Of a DNA stretch of 64,000 nucleotides, positions 42,230 through 52,256 are shown piece by piece. The DNA is from Hamadaea sp013361475. GTDB taxonomy: Bacteria > Actinomycetota > Actinomycetes > Mycobacteriales > Micromonosporaceae. Both the position numbers and the translations under genes were made by a program. The notes below the pieces were generated by a model. The model was not told the origin of the DNA and did not search any database. It worked only from the letters and a program-made list of their open reading frames with translations. The stretch lies in assembly GCF_040654195.1 (NCBI RefSeq), contig NZ_JBFAHM010000001.1, forward strand, positions 496,001 through 560,000, read 5' to 3'. Position 1 is the stretch's first letter. The number at the start of each line of letters is the position of its first letter.

Positions 42230-43357
42230 ATGACACCCCCGTTCGTCGTGGACGTCAGTGGCACCCCCGCTGACCTGGGCCGGGCGTACGGCGCCCAGGC
42301 CGCCGACCTCATCCGAGCCAACGTCGACGAGTACTTGATCCGCTTCGAGGCCGCCGTCCGGCTCGACCGTGCCGCCGTCATCGCCGAGGGCCGCAAATAC
42401 ATCGCGCCCACCGAGCAGCACTTCCCGCGGCTCGCCCAAATCCTGGAGGGCGTGGCCGTCGGCGCGGGCGTCGAACCGGCCCTCATCTACGCCATCAACG
42501 CCCGGTCCGAGCTGCTCTACGGCACCCCCTCCTGCGGCTCGCCCGGCGGCGCTTCCGGTGGGGCCTCCGGCGGCGCCGACATGGGCGAGTGCACGGTGGT
42601 GGGCGTCCTGGACGAGCGCAGCGACGACGGGCACACCCGGATCGCGCAGAACTGGGACTGGCACCCCGAGCAGCGTCCCTACACGCTGCTGCTGATCACC
42701 CGGGACGAAACCGGCCACGAGGTCGCCACCCTGACCGAGGCCGGCATGCTCGCGAAGTCCGGCCTCAACAACAAGGGCCTCGGCGTCTGCGTGAACCTCA
42801 TCGGCTCCGACCGTGACGGCCGGCCCGGCGGCGTCCCGTACCACGTCCTGCTGCGTTCGGTCCTGGAGGCCGACTCGCTGTCCTGGGCGCTGCGCAACGC
42901 GGTCCGCGCGCCCCGGAGCGCCTCGATCAACCTGCTCATCGGCCAGGCCCACCCGGACGGCGGCGAGATCATCGACCTCGAACTCGTCCCGGGCGACTCC
43001 GGCTGGCTGCACCCGCAGGACGGGCTGCTCGTCCACGCCAACCACTTCGAGACCGCGCTGCCGGTCTACGACACGATCAAGGACTGGGGCGGCTCGTCGC
43101 TCTTCCGGTCCGCGCGCGTCCGGCGGCTGCTCCAGGCGCACCCCCAGGTGGGCGAGAAGGAGCTGCTCTCCGCGCTGACCGACCACCACAGCTTCCCGGT
43201 CTCCGTCTGCCGCCACCTCGATGAGCGCGACGCGGCGCTCGACCGCTCGGAGACCATCTGGACCACGCTCATGGACCTCGACGCCCGAACGCTCCGGCTC
43301 ATCGCGGGTCCGCCGTGCGAAGGCGGCGCCGGCACGCTGTTCTCACCCTTCTCCTGA
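42230..43357 (+). CDS. Acyl-CoA:6-aminopenicillanate acyltransferase-like Ntn hydrolase (peptidase C45)
   Basis: A 375-residue member of the C45/AAT family, autoprocessing N-terminal-nucleophile hydrolases that cleave or transfer amide-linked acyl groups. The candidate nucleophile is C121 in MGECTVVGVLD, so cleavage before C121 would release a 120-residue alpha chain. DGHTRIAQNWDWHPE and LTEAGMLAKSGLNNKGLGVCVN are family signatures. A Gly/Ser/Ala-rich loop (101-118) lies just before the nucleophile. No beta-lactam genes are nearby; actinobacterial members usually act on other amides, so the substrate is unknown. A bidirectional terminator follows. Confidence 0.82.
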   Translation: MTPPFVVDVSGTPADLGRAYGAQAADLIRANVDEYLIRFEAAVRLDRAAVIAEGRKYIAPTEQHFPRLAQILEGVAVGAGVEPALIYAINARSELLYGTPSCGSPGGASGGASGGADMGECTVVGVLDERSDDGHTRIAQNWDWHPEQRPYTLLLITRDETGHEVATLTEAGMLAKSGLNNKGLGVCVNLIGSDRDGRPGGVPYHVLLRSVLEADSLSWALRNAVRAPRSASINLLIGQAHPDGGEIIDLELVPGDSGWLHPQDGLLVHANHFETALPVYDTIKDWGGSSLFRSARVRRLLQAHPQVGEKELLSALTDHHSFPVSVCRHLDERDAALDRSETIWTTLMDLDARTLRLIAGPPCEGGAGTLFSPFS

Positions 43358-43375
43358 TCTGGTACGCACAACGAA

Positions 43376-43405
43376 GCGGGGCCGGTCCTGTCGGACCGGC
43401 CCCGC
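43376..43405. terminator. Intrinsic terminator between convergent genes
   Basis: GCGGGGCCGGTCC (43376-43388) and GGACCGGCCCCGC (43393-43405) form a perfect 13-bp stem with loop TGTC, followed by TTTT on the plus strand. It ends the acyltransferase gene, and the immune inhibitor A gene ends 16 bp away on the other strand. Confidence 0.9.
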
Positions 43406-43420
43406 TTTTCCCGGTGAGCG

Positions 43421-46216
43421 TCAGCTCAGTGCGGGCACCACATAGATGGTGGCGTAGGAGTTGTCCTTCGCCACGCGCTTGATGGTGATCGTGACGCCGT
43501 AGGAGACGCCGGCGTCACCCGGGTTGCCGGTGCCGAGAACGGTGTTCCCGGCGACGGTCAGCCCGTAGTACTGCGGCAGCAGGTTGCCGTTCGCGTCGAC
43601 GACGCGGGTCGAGTAGAGCTGGTTGTCCACCGACGGGACGACCACCGAGGCGTCGGCGTCGCGGTAGAACAGCGAGCTGCCCCGGATCTCGATGCCCGGG
43701 TACCAGCCCTTGCTGTCGCTGAACGACGACACCGCCGGCAGCGAACCGAAGTCGGTGCAGTACTCGCTGTACGGCGCCTTGACGTCCTCGATGCACTCCT
43801 TGAAGGGGTACGTCGGCTGCAGCGTGAACGCCGCGTTGGACGACTGCGGACGGCTCGGCAGGTTCTTCAGCGTGGTCGTGTCCTTCGACGCTCCCACACC
43901 CGTACGCCGCAGCGGGTCGAAGTGCGAGTCGACGATGAGCAGACCGCCCTTCGAGCCACCGCTCGGCAGCGCCGTGATGTTCGCCGTCGGCCAGTTGTCG
44001 GTGCCGTACGTGGTGTCCCGGTACCAGAGGAGCATGCCGGGCGCGTTGTACGCGACCTTCTCGACCTTCCACGCGTCGCGCGAGTAGGTCGTGTCGTAGG
44101 TGTACTTCAGGCCCTCGTCGAAGCCGTCGAAGTTACGCCACTCGGCCAGGTAGTACTGGTTGCGCCACTGCGTACCGGGGTCGAGGATCCAGCCCGCGCC
44201 GGTGGTGTCCACGAAGGTGCCACCGGTCTGGGTCCAGCCGTTGTTCGCCTCGGCGTCGTCCGACCACGTGGTCGCGCCGCCGCCGGTCACCGACAGGTCG
44301 TCGACGAACCAGCCCTTCTCCAGCGAGGCCTCGTCGGTGGCGTAGCGCAGCCGGACCTGGACCGTCTGCCCGGCGTACGCCGACAGGTCGACGTAGTCGT
44401 GCGCCCAGCCGTTGGTCTTGCCGGTGAGGCCGTACTTCTTGCCGCCGTAGTCCCGCATGCGGCCGTTCGGGTCGCCGTAGTTGTCGGGGGTCGAGACCAT
44501 GGTCCCGTTCTCGGCGTACACCTTCTGCTCCGACCAGGTCGAGCCGTCGGTGGAGACCTCGACGAAGCCGTAGTCCCAGTCCTGCTCGATGCTGTAGTCG
44601 CTGTAGAACCAGAACTTGGCGTCCGCCGCGGCGGGCACCTGCACGGTCCGGCTCAACTTGACGTCGGCCCAGTTCTGGTCGGCGTTCGAGTACCACATCT
44701 TGCTGCCGCTGTGCGGGATCGCCAGCGAGATCTTCTTCTGCGGCAGGTCGATCTTGACGCCGTCGTTGGTGCCGACCGGCGTACGCGACGTCTGGCCGAG
44801 CTGCACCGAGCGGGCGTCCGAGCCGGGCGCGATGACCAGCGGGTCGGCCCAGCCGAGCACCCACTTGTCCCAGATGCCCATGTGCGTCGGGGTGCCCTGG
44901 AAGATCGCGCCCGAGTGCGAGCCGGACGACATCAGGTCCCAGAAGTCCACGTCCGAGTCGGCCGCGCCGCTCGTGTCGTAGAGGTCCGGCAGACCCAGGT
45001 CGTGGCCGTACTCGTGGGCGAAGACACCGACACCGGAGTCCTCCGGCTGCACGATGTAGTTCGACACCTTGAGGTTGGTGCCCGGAATGGTCGCGCCACC
45101 GGCGACCGAGGAGGAGTGCGCCCAGATCGAGTAGATCCCCTGCGCGCCGCCGCCGCCGGACTTGTCCTTGCCGGCGTGCACCAGCACGAGGTGGTCGATC
45201 ACGCCGTCCGGCTCGAAGAAGTTGCCGTCACCGTCGCGGTCGGCCTGGTCCTCGATGTCGTAGTCGGCCCACGGGAAGCTCGGGTCGGCCGCGGCGAGCG
45301 CGGCGACCGCGTCGATCGCGAGCTGGCCCTGGCCCTTGGGGTTGGTCGGGTGGCCGTTGCCGGCCTGCGACCGCGGCAGCACCCAGTTGCCGTTGGCGTC
45401 CTTGGTGCAGCGGGACGCGGCGTACCAGCCCTCGGAGTGCGGCATGGTGATCCACGGCGTGGCCTCACCGTTCACCGTGTACGCGCCCTTGGACATCTCC
45501 AGGTACATGTTGTGCATGGTGTTGCCGGACAGGTCCACGCCGGGCTTGCCGTCGGGGCCGGTCAGGTCGGTGCGTACGCGGTCGGTGATGCCCGTCGTGG
45601 TGTAGAGCATCTTGTTGTAGTGCTCCGACGAGAAGTCCGGGACCCACATCGAGTTGTTGTCGGTGTGTCCCAGGGTCGCCGGGTTCTGGATCTGGTTGTG
45701 CAGCGGGCCGTTCTGAACCGTACCGAGGACGCACTTGCGGTCGTCGGCGGTGGTCGACGCGTCCGGGTCGAAGACGTTGTCCGGCACCATGACACCGGTG
45801 AAGTCGTCGTTCGCGTTCGGGTTGAACTCCATCAGGATGGTCAGCAGCTTGGCGACCTGCGTGCCCTTGGCGTTCTTGAGCTGACGCGGGTTCAGCCCGG
45901 TCTTGGCGGCCTGCGCCTCCAGCTTGGCCAGCTGCTTGGCCGTGACGGGGTTGCCGCCCGCGTACTTGCGGTCGACTTCGAGGGCCGACGAGCCGCTGCC
46001 ACCCCACACGCCGTCCTTGCCCTTGGTCTCTGGCCGGTTGTCCGGCTGTACGGAGGGCTCGGCGTAGTTGAGGTAGTACTCGTCGGCGCTGATGCTGGCG
46101 ACGGGGGTCAGGGTGCTCGATCCGGGCAGGGCCGATAGGCCGAGCGCGGCGAGCGCCAGCGTGGGGACGGCGGCGAGTACGCGCAGTCTCCGCCGCCGGC
46201 GGACGGGGTGAGTCAT
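43421..46216 (-). CDS. Immune inhibitor A family metalloprotease (M6)
   Basis: A 931-residue secreted zinc protease. A basic n-region and hydrophobic core (THPVRRRRRLRVLAAVPTL) form the signal peptide. A pro-region reaches about residue 120. The catalytic domain carries HEYGHDLGLPD (H401, E402, H405, third ligand D411). C-terminal parts include MAM/CUB-like beta modules (VDLSAYAGQTVQVRLRYATD; GWFVDDLSVTG). A Bacillus homologue degrades host antibacterial proteins; in a soil actinomycete a general extracellular protease is more likely. GGAGTGTC precedes the ATG. A 19-bp palindrome lies about 140 bp upstream. Confidence 0.88.
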   Translation of the reverse strand: MTHPVRRRRRLRVLAAVPTLALAALGLSALPGSSTLTPVASISADEYYLNYAEPSVQPDNRPETKGKDGVWGGSGSSALEVDRKYAGGNPVTAKQLAKLEAQAAKTGLNPRQLKNAKGTQVAKLLTILMEFNPNANDDFTGVMVPDNVFDPDASTTADDRKCVLGTVQNGPLHNQIQNPATLGHTDNNSMWVPDFSSEHYNKMLYTTTGITDRVRTDLTGPDGKPGVDLSGNTMHNMYLEMSKGAYTVNGEATPWITMPHSEGWYAASRCTKDANGNWVLPRSQAGNGHPTNPKGQGQLAIDAVAALAAADPSFPWADYDIEDQADRDGDGNFFEPDGVIDHLVLVHAGKDKSGGGGAQGIYSIWAHSSSVAGGATIPGTNLKVSNYIVQPEDSGVGVFAHEYGHDLGLPDLYDTSGAADSDVDFWDLMSSGSHSGAIFQGTPTHMGIWDKWVLGWADPLVIAPGSDARSVQLGQTSRTPVGTNDGVKIDLPQKKISLAIPHSGSKMWYSNADQNWADVKLSRTVQVPAAADAKFWFYSDYSIEQDWDYGFVEVSTDGSTWSEQKVYAENGTMVSTPDNYGDPNGRMRDYGGKKYGLTGKTNGWAHDYVDLSAYAGQTVQVRLRYATDEASLEKGWFVDDLSVTGGGATTWSDDAEANNGWTQTGGTFVDTTGAGWILDPGTQWRNQYYLAEWRNFDGFDEGLKYTYDTTYSRDAWKVEKVAYNAPGMLLWYRDTTYGTDNWPTANITALPSGGSKGGLLIVDSHFDPLRRTGVGASKDTTTLKNLPSRPQSSNAAFTLQPTYPFKECIEDVKAPYSEYCTDFGSLPAVSSFSDSKGWYPGIEIRGSSLFYRDADASVVVPSVDNQLYSTRVVDANGNLLPQYYGLTVAGNTVLGTGNPGDAGVSYGVTITIKRVAKDNSYATIYVVPALS

Positions 46217-46359
46217 GACACTCCAAACTCCACAAAGGATGGACGGCCTGGTAGGGGCCGAAGGGGCCGGGATAGACGGCCGCATGAAGTGGTCTCACGA
46301 TCGCAGAGAGCGACACGGTGAGGCGCTCGGTGGAAGGAATGCATGATCGTCGCGGTCCG

Positions 46360-46378
46360 TGTCACGGATGACGTGACA
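46360..46378. promoter_or_regulatory. Perfect 19-bp palindrome upstream of the M6 protease gene
   Basis: TGTCACG (46360-46366), spacer GATGA, CGTGACA (46372-46378). It lies about 144 bp before the protease start and 28 bp beyond the acs terminator, so it most likely serves the protease promoter. Regulator unknown. Confidence 0.5.
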
Positions 46379-46405
46379 GGGACCATCCGATTGCCGGACA
46401 GAGAA

Positions 46406-46438
46406 ATCCGGGCGAAGCCGAATCGGCCTCGCCCGGAT
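46406..46438 (-). terminator. Intrinsic terminator of acs
   Basis: ATCCGGGCGA (46406-46415) pairs with TCGCCCGGAT (46429-46438), with an inner GCCGA / TCGGC stem. On the minus strand the hairpin is followed by TTTCTC. It lies 15 bp after the acs stop. Confidence 0.8.
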
Positions 46439-46453
46439 CAGAGTGGTGCTTGC

Positions 46454-48403
<1,950 letters not shown>

Positions 48404-48550
48404 TCCCGGGTGCCTCCTCGGGGTGGGTTGTGATACGAGACCCTTGATGTGGATCTGTGACTCAGGCCGCAAGCTGCTGTTGATGTTACGTCCCGATGTC
48501 GGCGCAGAGTAGTTAGGGTTCCTTCCAATTAACCGCTACTGGCTGGTAGC

Positions 48551-48556
48551 TACGCT
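48551..48556 (+). promoter_or_regulatory. Leaderless-type -10 box of the Fic-like gene
   Basis: TACGCT lies 7 nt before the GTG at 48564, which supports that start over the GTG at 48558. Confidence 0.45.
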
Positions 48557-48563
48557 GGTGGGC

Positions 48564-49304
48564 GTGGACGACGCCCTGGCCCCCCTGTTGGACCTGCCCG
48601 ACATCGCACCGGCCGTCGCCGATGCCCGCAACGCCGTGGACGCGGCTCTTCGGCATCGGGCACTGCGCCGCTCGGGCGGGATCGTCGCGGCCGAGGTCAG
48701 CCTCCGGTCCGCCGTCGCGAGTGCGGCGCTCTCCGGTCACGCGTACGCCGTGGAGGAGGTGCGGGCCGGCACCGTGCTCGACCCCGTGGTGCAGGGCGCG
48801 CTGCGGATCGCCCAGCAACTGCCGGGGTTGGCGGAGACGTTCGCCAAGGCGCCCCGCCAAGTACTCGCTCGCATGCACACGGTCGCTGCTTCCGGCGTAC
48901 TAGCTGATTCGGAATTGGGGCGACCGGTCGCGGACCCGCTGGTGGGCGCGCGCCTGAACGCCCTCTGCGACCTGGTCGTGGCGGGGGCGGGCGACCCGAT
49001 CGTGCGGGCCGCGGTCGTGCACGGCGAGCTGCTGGCGCTGAACGCGTTCGCCGAGGGCAACGGCGTGGTGGCGCGGGCGGCGGCGCGCGCCACCCTCATC
49101 GGCAGCGGCTTCGACCTGCGGGGATTGATCGCCGTGGACCTGGGCCACCGCGAACGCGAGCCGGAGTACGTGGGCAGCGCGCACGCCTTCGCGACCGGCA
49201 CCGTGGACGGCGTGCGGTCGTGGCTGAAGCACTACGCGGCGGCGATCACCATCGGCGCGGCCGAATTCACGAAGATCGCCGACGAAGTCCTCGGCACGGC
49301 ATAA
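48564..49304 (+). CDS. Fic-fold protein with degenerate active site
   Basis: A 246-residue protein with weak Fic/DOC resemblance. The core reads AAVVHGELLALNAFAEGNGVVAR (abridged positions 149-171), matching the Fic pattern H-P-F-x-x-[D/E]-G-N-G-R-x-x-R except that the catalytic His is Asn160, Pro is Ala161 and the first Arg is Val168. The helix before it and an N-terminal SxxSxxSG stretch also fit. Actinobacterial relatives are often labelled oxidoreductase without evidence. AMPylation by the usual route seems excluded. It is divergent from acs. GTG 48558 is an alternative start. Confidence 0.55.
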   Translation: MDDALAPLLDLPDIAPAVADARNAVDAALRHRALRRSGGIVAAEVSLRSAVASAALSGHAYAVEEVRAGTVLDPVVQGALRIAQQLPGLAETFAKAPRQVLARMHTVAASGVLADSELGRPVADPLVGARLNALCDLVVAGAGDPIVRAAVVHGELLALNAFAEGNGVVARAAARATLIGSGFDLRGLIAVDLGHREREPEYVGSAHAFATGTVDGVRSWLKHYAAAITIGAAEFTKIADEVLGTA

Positions 49305-49311
49305 CTCGCCT

Positions 49312-49390
49312 CGCGCTGCTTCCGCTGCTTCCGCTGCCTCGCGCTGCCTTCCGCTGGTTCCGCTGCTTCCGCGGCCTTCCGCGCCGCATT
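49312..49390. repeat. Low-complexity tandem array next to palindrome copy 2
   Basis: Degenerate 9-nt units of the type CTTCCGCTG / TTCCGCGCC repeated about eight times, directly abutting the palindrome at 49391. A similar arrangement is seen at copy 1. Confidence 0.6.
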
Positions 49391-49459
49391 CCGCGCTGGA
49401 TCAGGGTCCTCGGTCGAATCATGGACCATGATTCGACCCGGAACCCTGATCCAGCGCGG
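49391..49459. repeat. Dispersed palindromic repeat, copy 2
   Basis: A 69-bp palindrome centred on 49425. Outer arms of 17 nt are perfect (CCGCGCTGGATCAGGGT and complement) and inner arms of 13 nt are perfect (GGTCGAATCATGG / CCATGATTCGACC) around one base. It lies about 87 bp after the Fic-like gene. Confidence 0.9.
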
Positions 49460-49760
49460 GAAGGAGCGGCGAGGTCCTCGGCACGGCATAACTCATTTGT
49501 CCCAGCTGTCACACAATCGAGGCCATCGCTGGCTTACCGGCGGGTACGGGCGTAGAAAGGGGATACGGAAAGAGCAATCCTTCCGGGCACAGCCGCCGGG
49601 CACCCACGCGCGATGACTGCCGTCGTGAAGGCACGACACGTCGGAACCGCAAGGGCCGACGCGTTCGAGCAAACGGACACGCCTGGTAACCCGAGCGGGA
49701 GTGCGAGATGGCGCCGCAAGATGTGCGGCGCCATCCTATGTGTACGGACTTCTTTCCCCG
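49460..49760. other. Gene-free spacer
   Basis: About 300 bp. A second copy of GAGGTCCTCGGCACGGCATAACTC-like sequence (around 49470-49495) echoes the 3' end of the Fic-like gene including its stop codon, so a short piece of that gene's end has been duplicated on the far side of the palindrome. A 10-bp hairpin lies at 49708-49734. I see no gene. Confidence 0.5.
49708..49734 (-). terminator. Hairpin after the HAD gene
   Basis: ATGGCGCCGC (49708-49717) and GCGGCGCCAT (49725-49734) are perfect complements around 7 nt. It is 27 bp after the stop of the minus-strand HAD gene; no T-tract. Confidence 0.5.
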
Positions 49761-50576
49761 CTAGTCGCCGGCGGCCGCGGCACGGGTCTTGCGGCGGTGG
49801 CCGTACCAGGCGATGCCGATGGCGACTCCGACGCCGACCGCGGCGGCCGCGGCGACCGGAACCGCGGGGCGTTCCATGATCTGCTTGCGCATGCGCGCGC
49901 CCAACGGCACGGGCCGCCGGAATTCGAGGATCGGCCACTCCCGTTCGACGGCGAGTTTGCGCAGACCGCGGTCGGGATTGACGGCTGTCGGATTTCCGAC
50001 GATCTCCAGCAGCGGCGCGTCCGAGATCGAATCCGAGTACGCGTAGCACTCGGCCAGGTCGTATCCGCGTTCGGCGGCCAGCTCCTTGACGGCGCTGACC
50101 TTGCCGGTGCCGGCGGCGTAGAAGTCGATCTCGCCGGTGTAGACGCCGTCGACGATCCGCATCCGCGTCGCGACCACGTCGTGGACGCCCAGCTGAGCCC
50201 CGATGGGGCGGACGAACTCCTCGCCCGAGGCGGAGACGAGGACGACGTCCCGCCCGGTGGCCTGGTGCTCGGCGATCAGCGCCGCGGCCTCGGCGTACAC
50301 GTAGGGTTTGATCAGCTCGTGGAGCGTCTCGTCCACGATCTGCCGAACCTGGTCGGCACTCCAGCCCTTGCACAGCTCAGCCAGGTAGTCCCGGGTCCTC
50401 GCCATCGAGGCGTCGTCCGCGCCGCCGATCTTGAAGGAAAGCTGCGCATAGGCGGCCTTCACCGCGTCACGGCGCGTGATCAGGCCGTCCCGATAGAACG
50501 GACGCCCGAAAGCCAACGCGCTGGACTTCGCGATGACGGTCTTGTCCAGGTCGAAGAAAGCGGCGCTTCTGCCCAC
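49761..50576 (-). CDS. HAD-IB family hydrolase, SerB-like, membrane-anchored
   Basis: A 271-residue HAD phosphatase: motif I is FFDLDKT (D9, D11), motif II VLVSASGEE, the motif III lysine is in GTGKVSAVKEL and motif IV is YSDSISDAPLL. HAD-IB members include phosphoserine phosphatase, but this subgroup is distinct and its substrate is unknown. Unlike SerB it ends with a predicted membrane helix (VPVAAAAAVGVGVAIGIAWYG) and a basic tail. From memory, the M. tuberculosis counterpart is Rv3661, also beside ssd and the 6C RNA. The GTG has TAGACT 8 nt upstream. Confidence 0.82.
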   Translation of the reverse strand: MGRSAAFFDLDKTVIAKSSALAFGRPFYRDGLITRRDAVKAAYAQLSFKIGGADDASMARTRDYLAELCKGWSADQVRQIVDETLHELIKPYVYAEAAALIAEHQATGRDVVLVSASGEEFVRPIGAQLGVHDVVATRMRIVDGVYTGEIDFYAAGTGKVSAVKELAAERGYDLAECYAYSDSISDAPLLEIVGNPTAVNPDRGLRKLAVEREWPILEFRRPVPLGARMRKQIMERPAVPVAAAAAVGVGVAIGIAWYGHRRKTRAAAAGD

Positions 50577-50584
50577 GGCGAGCC

Positions 50585-50590
50585 AGTCTA
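50585..50590 (-). promoter_or_regulatory. Leaderless-type -10 box of the HAD gene
   Basis: On the minus strand TAGACT lies 8 nt before the GTG at 50576. Confidence 0.45.
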
Positions 50591-50739
50591 GTCGGACCGA
50601 GCGGTCCGGCGGGGCCGCCCGGCGGCGGTCTATACCACCCAGACAGGGATGAATGCCCGCAACCGGTTACTGTGCGGTGTACCAGCAGTGCGGAGCGTCG
50701 CGAACGTACCGCAAGTTTCGATGATCTCGGCGTGTCGCC

Positions 50740-50900
50740 GCGAGTTGTGGTCGACCCCCCTCGACTTAGCGCCCCTGCCTCAGGCATGCTTGTGCGCAAG
50801 CACTCGGCGGCTGCACCCCCCGCTGCCGCTGGGTGGGTTACGACTCAACCCCCCCGGAGTCGGACCCCTGACGACCCCCGTCTATCGACGGGGGTCGTCT
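50740..50900 (+). ncRNA. 6C RNA
   Basis: A structured RNA of the actinobacterial 6C class, defined by two stem-loops with loops of at least six C. Here GTCGA-CCCCCC-TCGAC (50750-50765) and a second stem at 50806-50830 with loop ACCCCCC. Between them is GCTTG-TGCG-CAAGC (50788-50801). A third C-loop hairpin, CGACTC-AACCCCCCCG-GAGTCG (50841-50862), is extra. A strong terminator hairpin ends it at 50898. Location between the HAD gene and ssd is the conserved place of M. tuberculosis B11, from memory. The 5' end is approximate. In mycobacteria 6C RNA base-pairs through its C-loops with G-rich mRNA sites. Confidence 0.82.
50871..50898 (+). terminator. Terminator of the 6C RNA
   Basis: ACGACCCCCGTC (50871-50882) and GACGGGGGTCGT (50887-50898) form a perfect 12-bp stem with loop TATC, followed by CTTCGTT. 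Confidence 0.8.
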
Positions 50901-50917
50901 TCGTTACGGCGAACCTT

Positions 50918-50961
50918 CCCCCAATGAGTCCCCCCGGAGCGGTCCCCCCGAACCATCCCCC
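50918..50961 (-). other. Potential G-quadruplex stretch (C-runs on the plus strand)
   Basis: Four C-runs of 5, 6, 6 and 5 on the plus strand (50918-50922, 50930-50935, 50944-50949, 50957-50961) with spacers of 7, 8 and 7 nt. The minus strand could form a G-quadruplex with five-quartet capacity. It lies between the 6C terminator and ssd. Confidence 0.6.
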
Positions 50962-51089
50962 TCGGCCAGTTCTCCACACTCGTTCGCCGTCCACAGAATT
51001 CCATCGCATCTATGTGGGCCTCGGCTGTCCGCTACGGGACCGTGTGCAGGTCACGAACCCGACTCCCTTGGTGTGATGAGGATCCCGCG

Positions 51090-52256
51090 ATGCCGAGCCG
51101 ACCACTGCTGCTGTCCGCCGACGCCCACCTGACCGACGAGATCCTCCGCCTGGCCGCTGTCGCCGGGGTGGAGCTGGAACTCGCCATCGACCCCGACGTG
51201 AGCCCCGCCTACAGCCGAGCGCCGCTCGTCCTGCTCGGCGCGGAGATCGCCGGTCGCGCCCGCCGGCTGCCGCGGCGTACGGGGGTGATCGTGGTCGGGC
51301 GCGGCGACCGCCCGCAGGATCTGCTCCCGGTCGCCGAGGAACTGTCGGCCGAGTTCGTCGCCTGTCTGCCGGCCGCCCAGGAATGGCTGCTCAGCCGGCT
51401 CGCCGAGACCGCTGCGGCGACCGAACGCCAAGGCCGGATCGTCGGAGTCGTCGGCGGCCGGGGCGGCGCGGGCGCGTCGACGCTGGCCGCCGCGCTCGCG
51501 GTGACCGGCGTACGCACCGGGCTGTCCACGCTGCTCGTCGACGCGGATCCGCTGGGCGGCGGCATCGACCTGACCCTCGGCTGGGAGGACGTCGCCGGGC
51601 TGCGGTGGCCCGCGTTGGCCGGAGCCAGCGGGCGTATCGATCCCGGGTTGCTGCGCCGCGCACTGCCCGGCCGGGGCACGCTCGCCGTGCTGTCGTGGAC
51701 TCGGGCCGAGGGCTGGGTCGGCGAGCTGACCGCTGGACTCGGTGGTGAGCGAACCGGCCCCGAGGGCTGGGGGAGCGACGTCCTCGCCACTCGTGAGTGG
51801 ACACTCGCCGACGCGTGGGCTCCGCGTTCGGCGCCGATGCCGGTGGACCCCGCCGCGGAGGCGATGCGAGCCGCCCTCGACGCCGGTCGCCGCCAGGCCG
51901 ATCTGGTCGTGCTCGACCTGCCCCGGTACGCCGACTCCGCCGCCGAAGCGGGCATGGCGGCGGCGTACCGGATCTTCGTCGTGGTGCCCGCGGAGCTGAG
52001 GGCGACCGCGGCCGCCCTCGCGGTGGTCCGCCGCCTGCGTGAGTACTGTGACGATCTGCGCTTGGTCGTTCGGGGCCCGGCACCGGGCGGTCTCCGCGCC
52101 GACGAGATCGCGGGCGCGCTCGACGTTCCGCTGGCCGAGGTGCTGACCCCGGAGACCGAGGTCGCCCGGGACTTGGAGAAGGGCTCCGCCCCCGCGGGCA
52201 ACGGCCGGGGCGAGCTGGCCTCGGTCTGTCGCAAGCTGCTCGGCGGTCTGTCGTGA
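51090..52256 (+). CDS. ssd: Septum-site-determining / CpaE-like protein
   Basis: A 388-residue MinD/ParA-fold protein heading the tad operon. The Walker-A-like motif is GGRGGAGAST (122-131): the usual lysines of MinD (KGGxGKS) are absent, which is typical of the actinobacterial Ssd/CpaE subgroup; the switch region reads VDADPLGGGID. It is thought to localise the Tad pilus machine or affect septation. ATG 51090 has a GAGGAT site; an upstream GTG-type extension to 51012 lacks family similarity. Overlaps tadA by 4 bp. Confidence 0.82.
   Translation: MPSRPLLLSADAHLTDEILRLAAVAGVELELAIDPDVSPAYSRAPLVLLGAEIAGRARRLPRRTGVIVVGRGDRPQDLLPVAEELSAEFVACLPAAQEWLLSRLAETAAATERQGRIVGVVGGRGGAGASTLAAALAVTGVRTGLSTLLVDADPLGGGIDLTLGWEDVAGLRWPALAGASGRIDPGLLRRALPGRGTLAVLSWTRAEGWVGELTAGLGGERTGPEGWGSDVLATREWTLADAWAPRSAPMPVDPAAEAMRAALDAGRRQADLVVLDLPRYADSAAEAGMAAAYRIFVVVPAELRATAAALAVVRRLREYCDDLRLVVRGPAPGGLRADEIAGALDVPLAEVLTPETEVARDLEKGSAPAGNGRGELASVCRKLLGGLS

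Noticed and set aside
42110..43216. N-terminal extension of the nhaA frame to 777 codons
   Set aside because: It is antisense to the acyltransferase gene; NhaA proteins are about 390-410 residues and the 408-residue form is complete.
50649..51076. Short open frames between the HAD gene and ssd
   Set aside because: They run through the 6C RNA hairpins and terminator and have no protein character.
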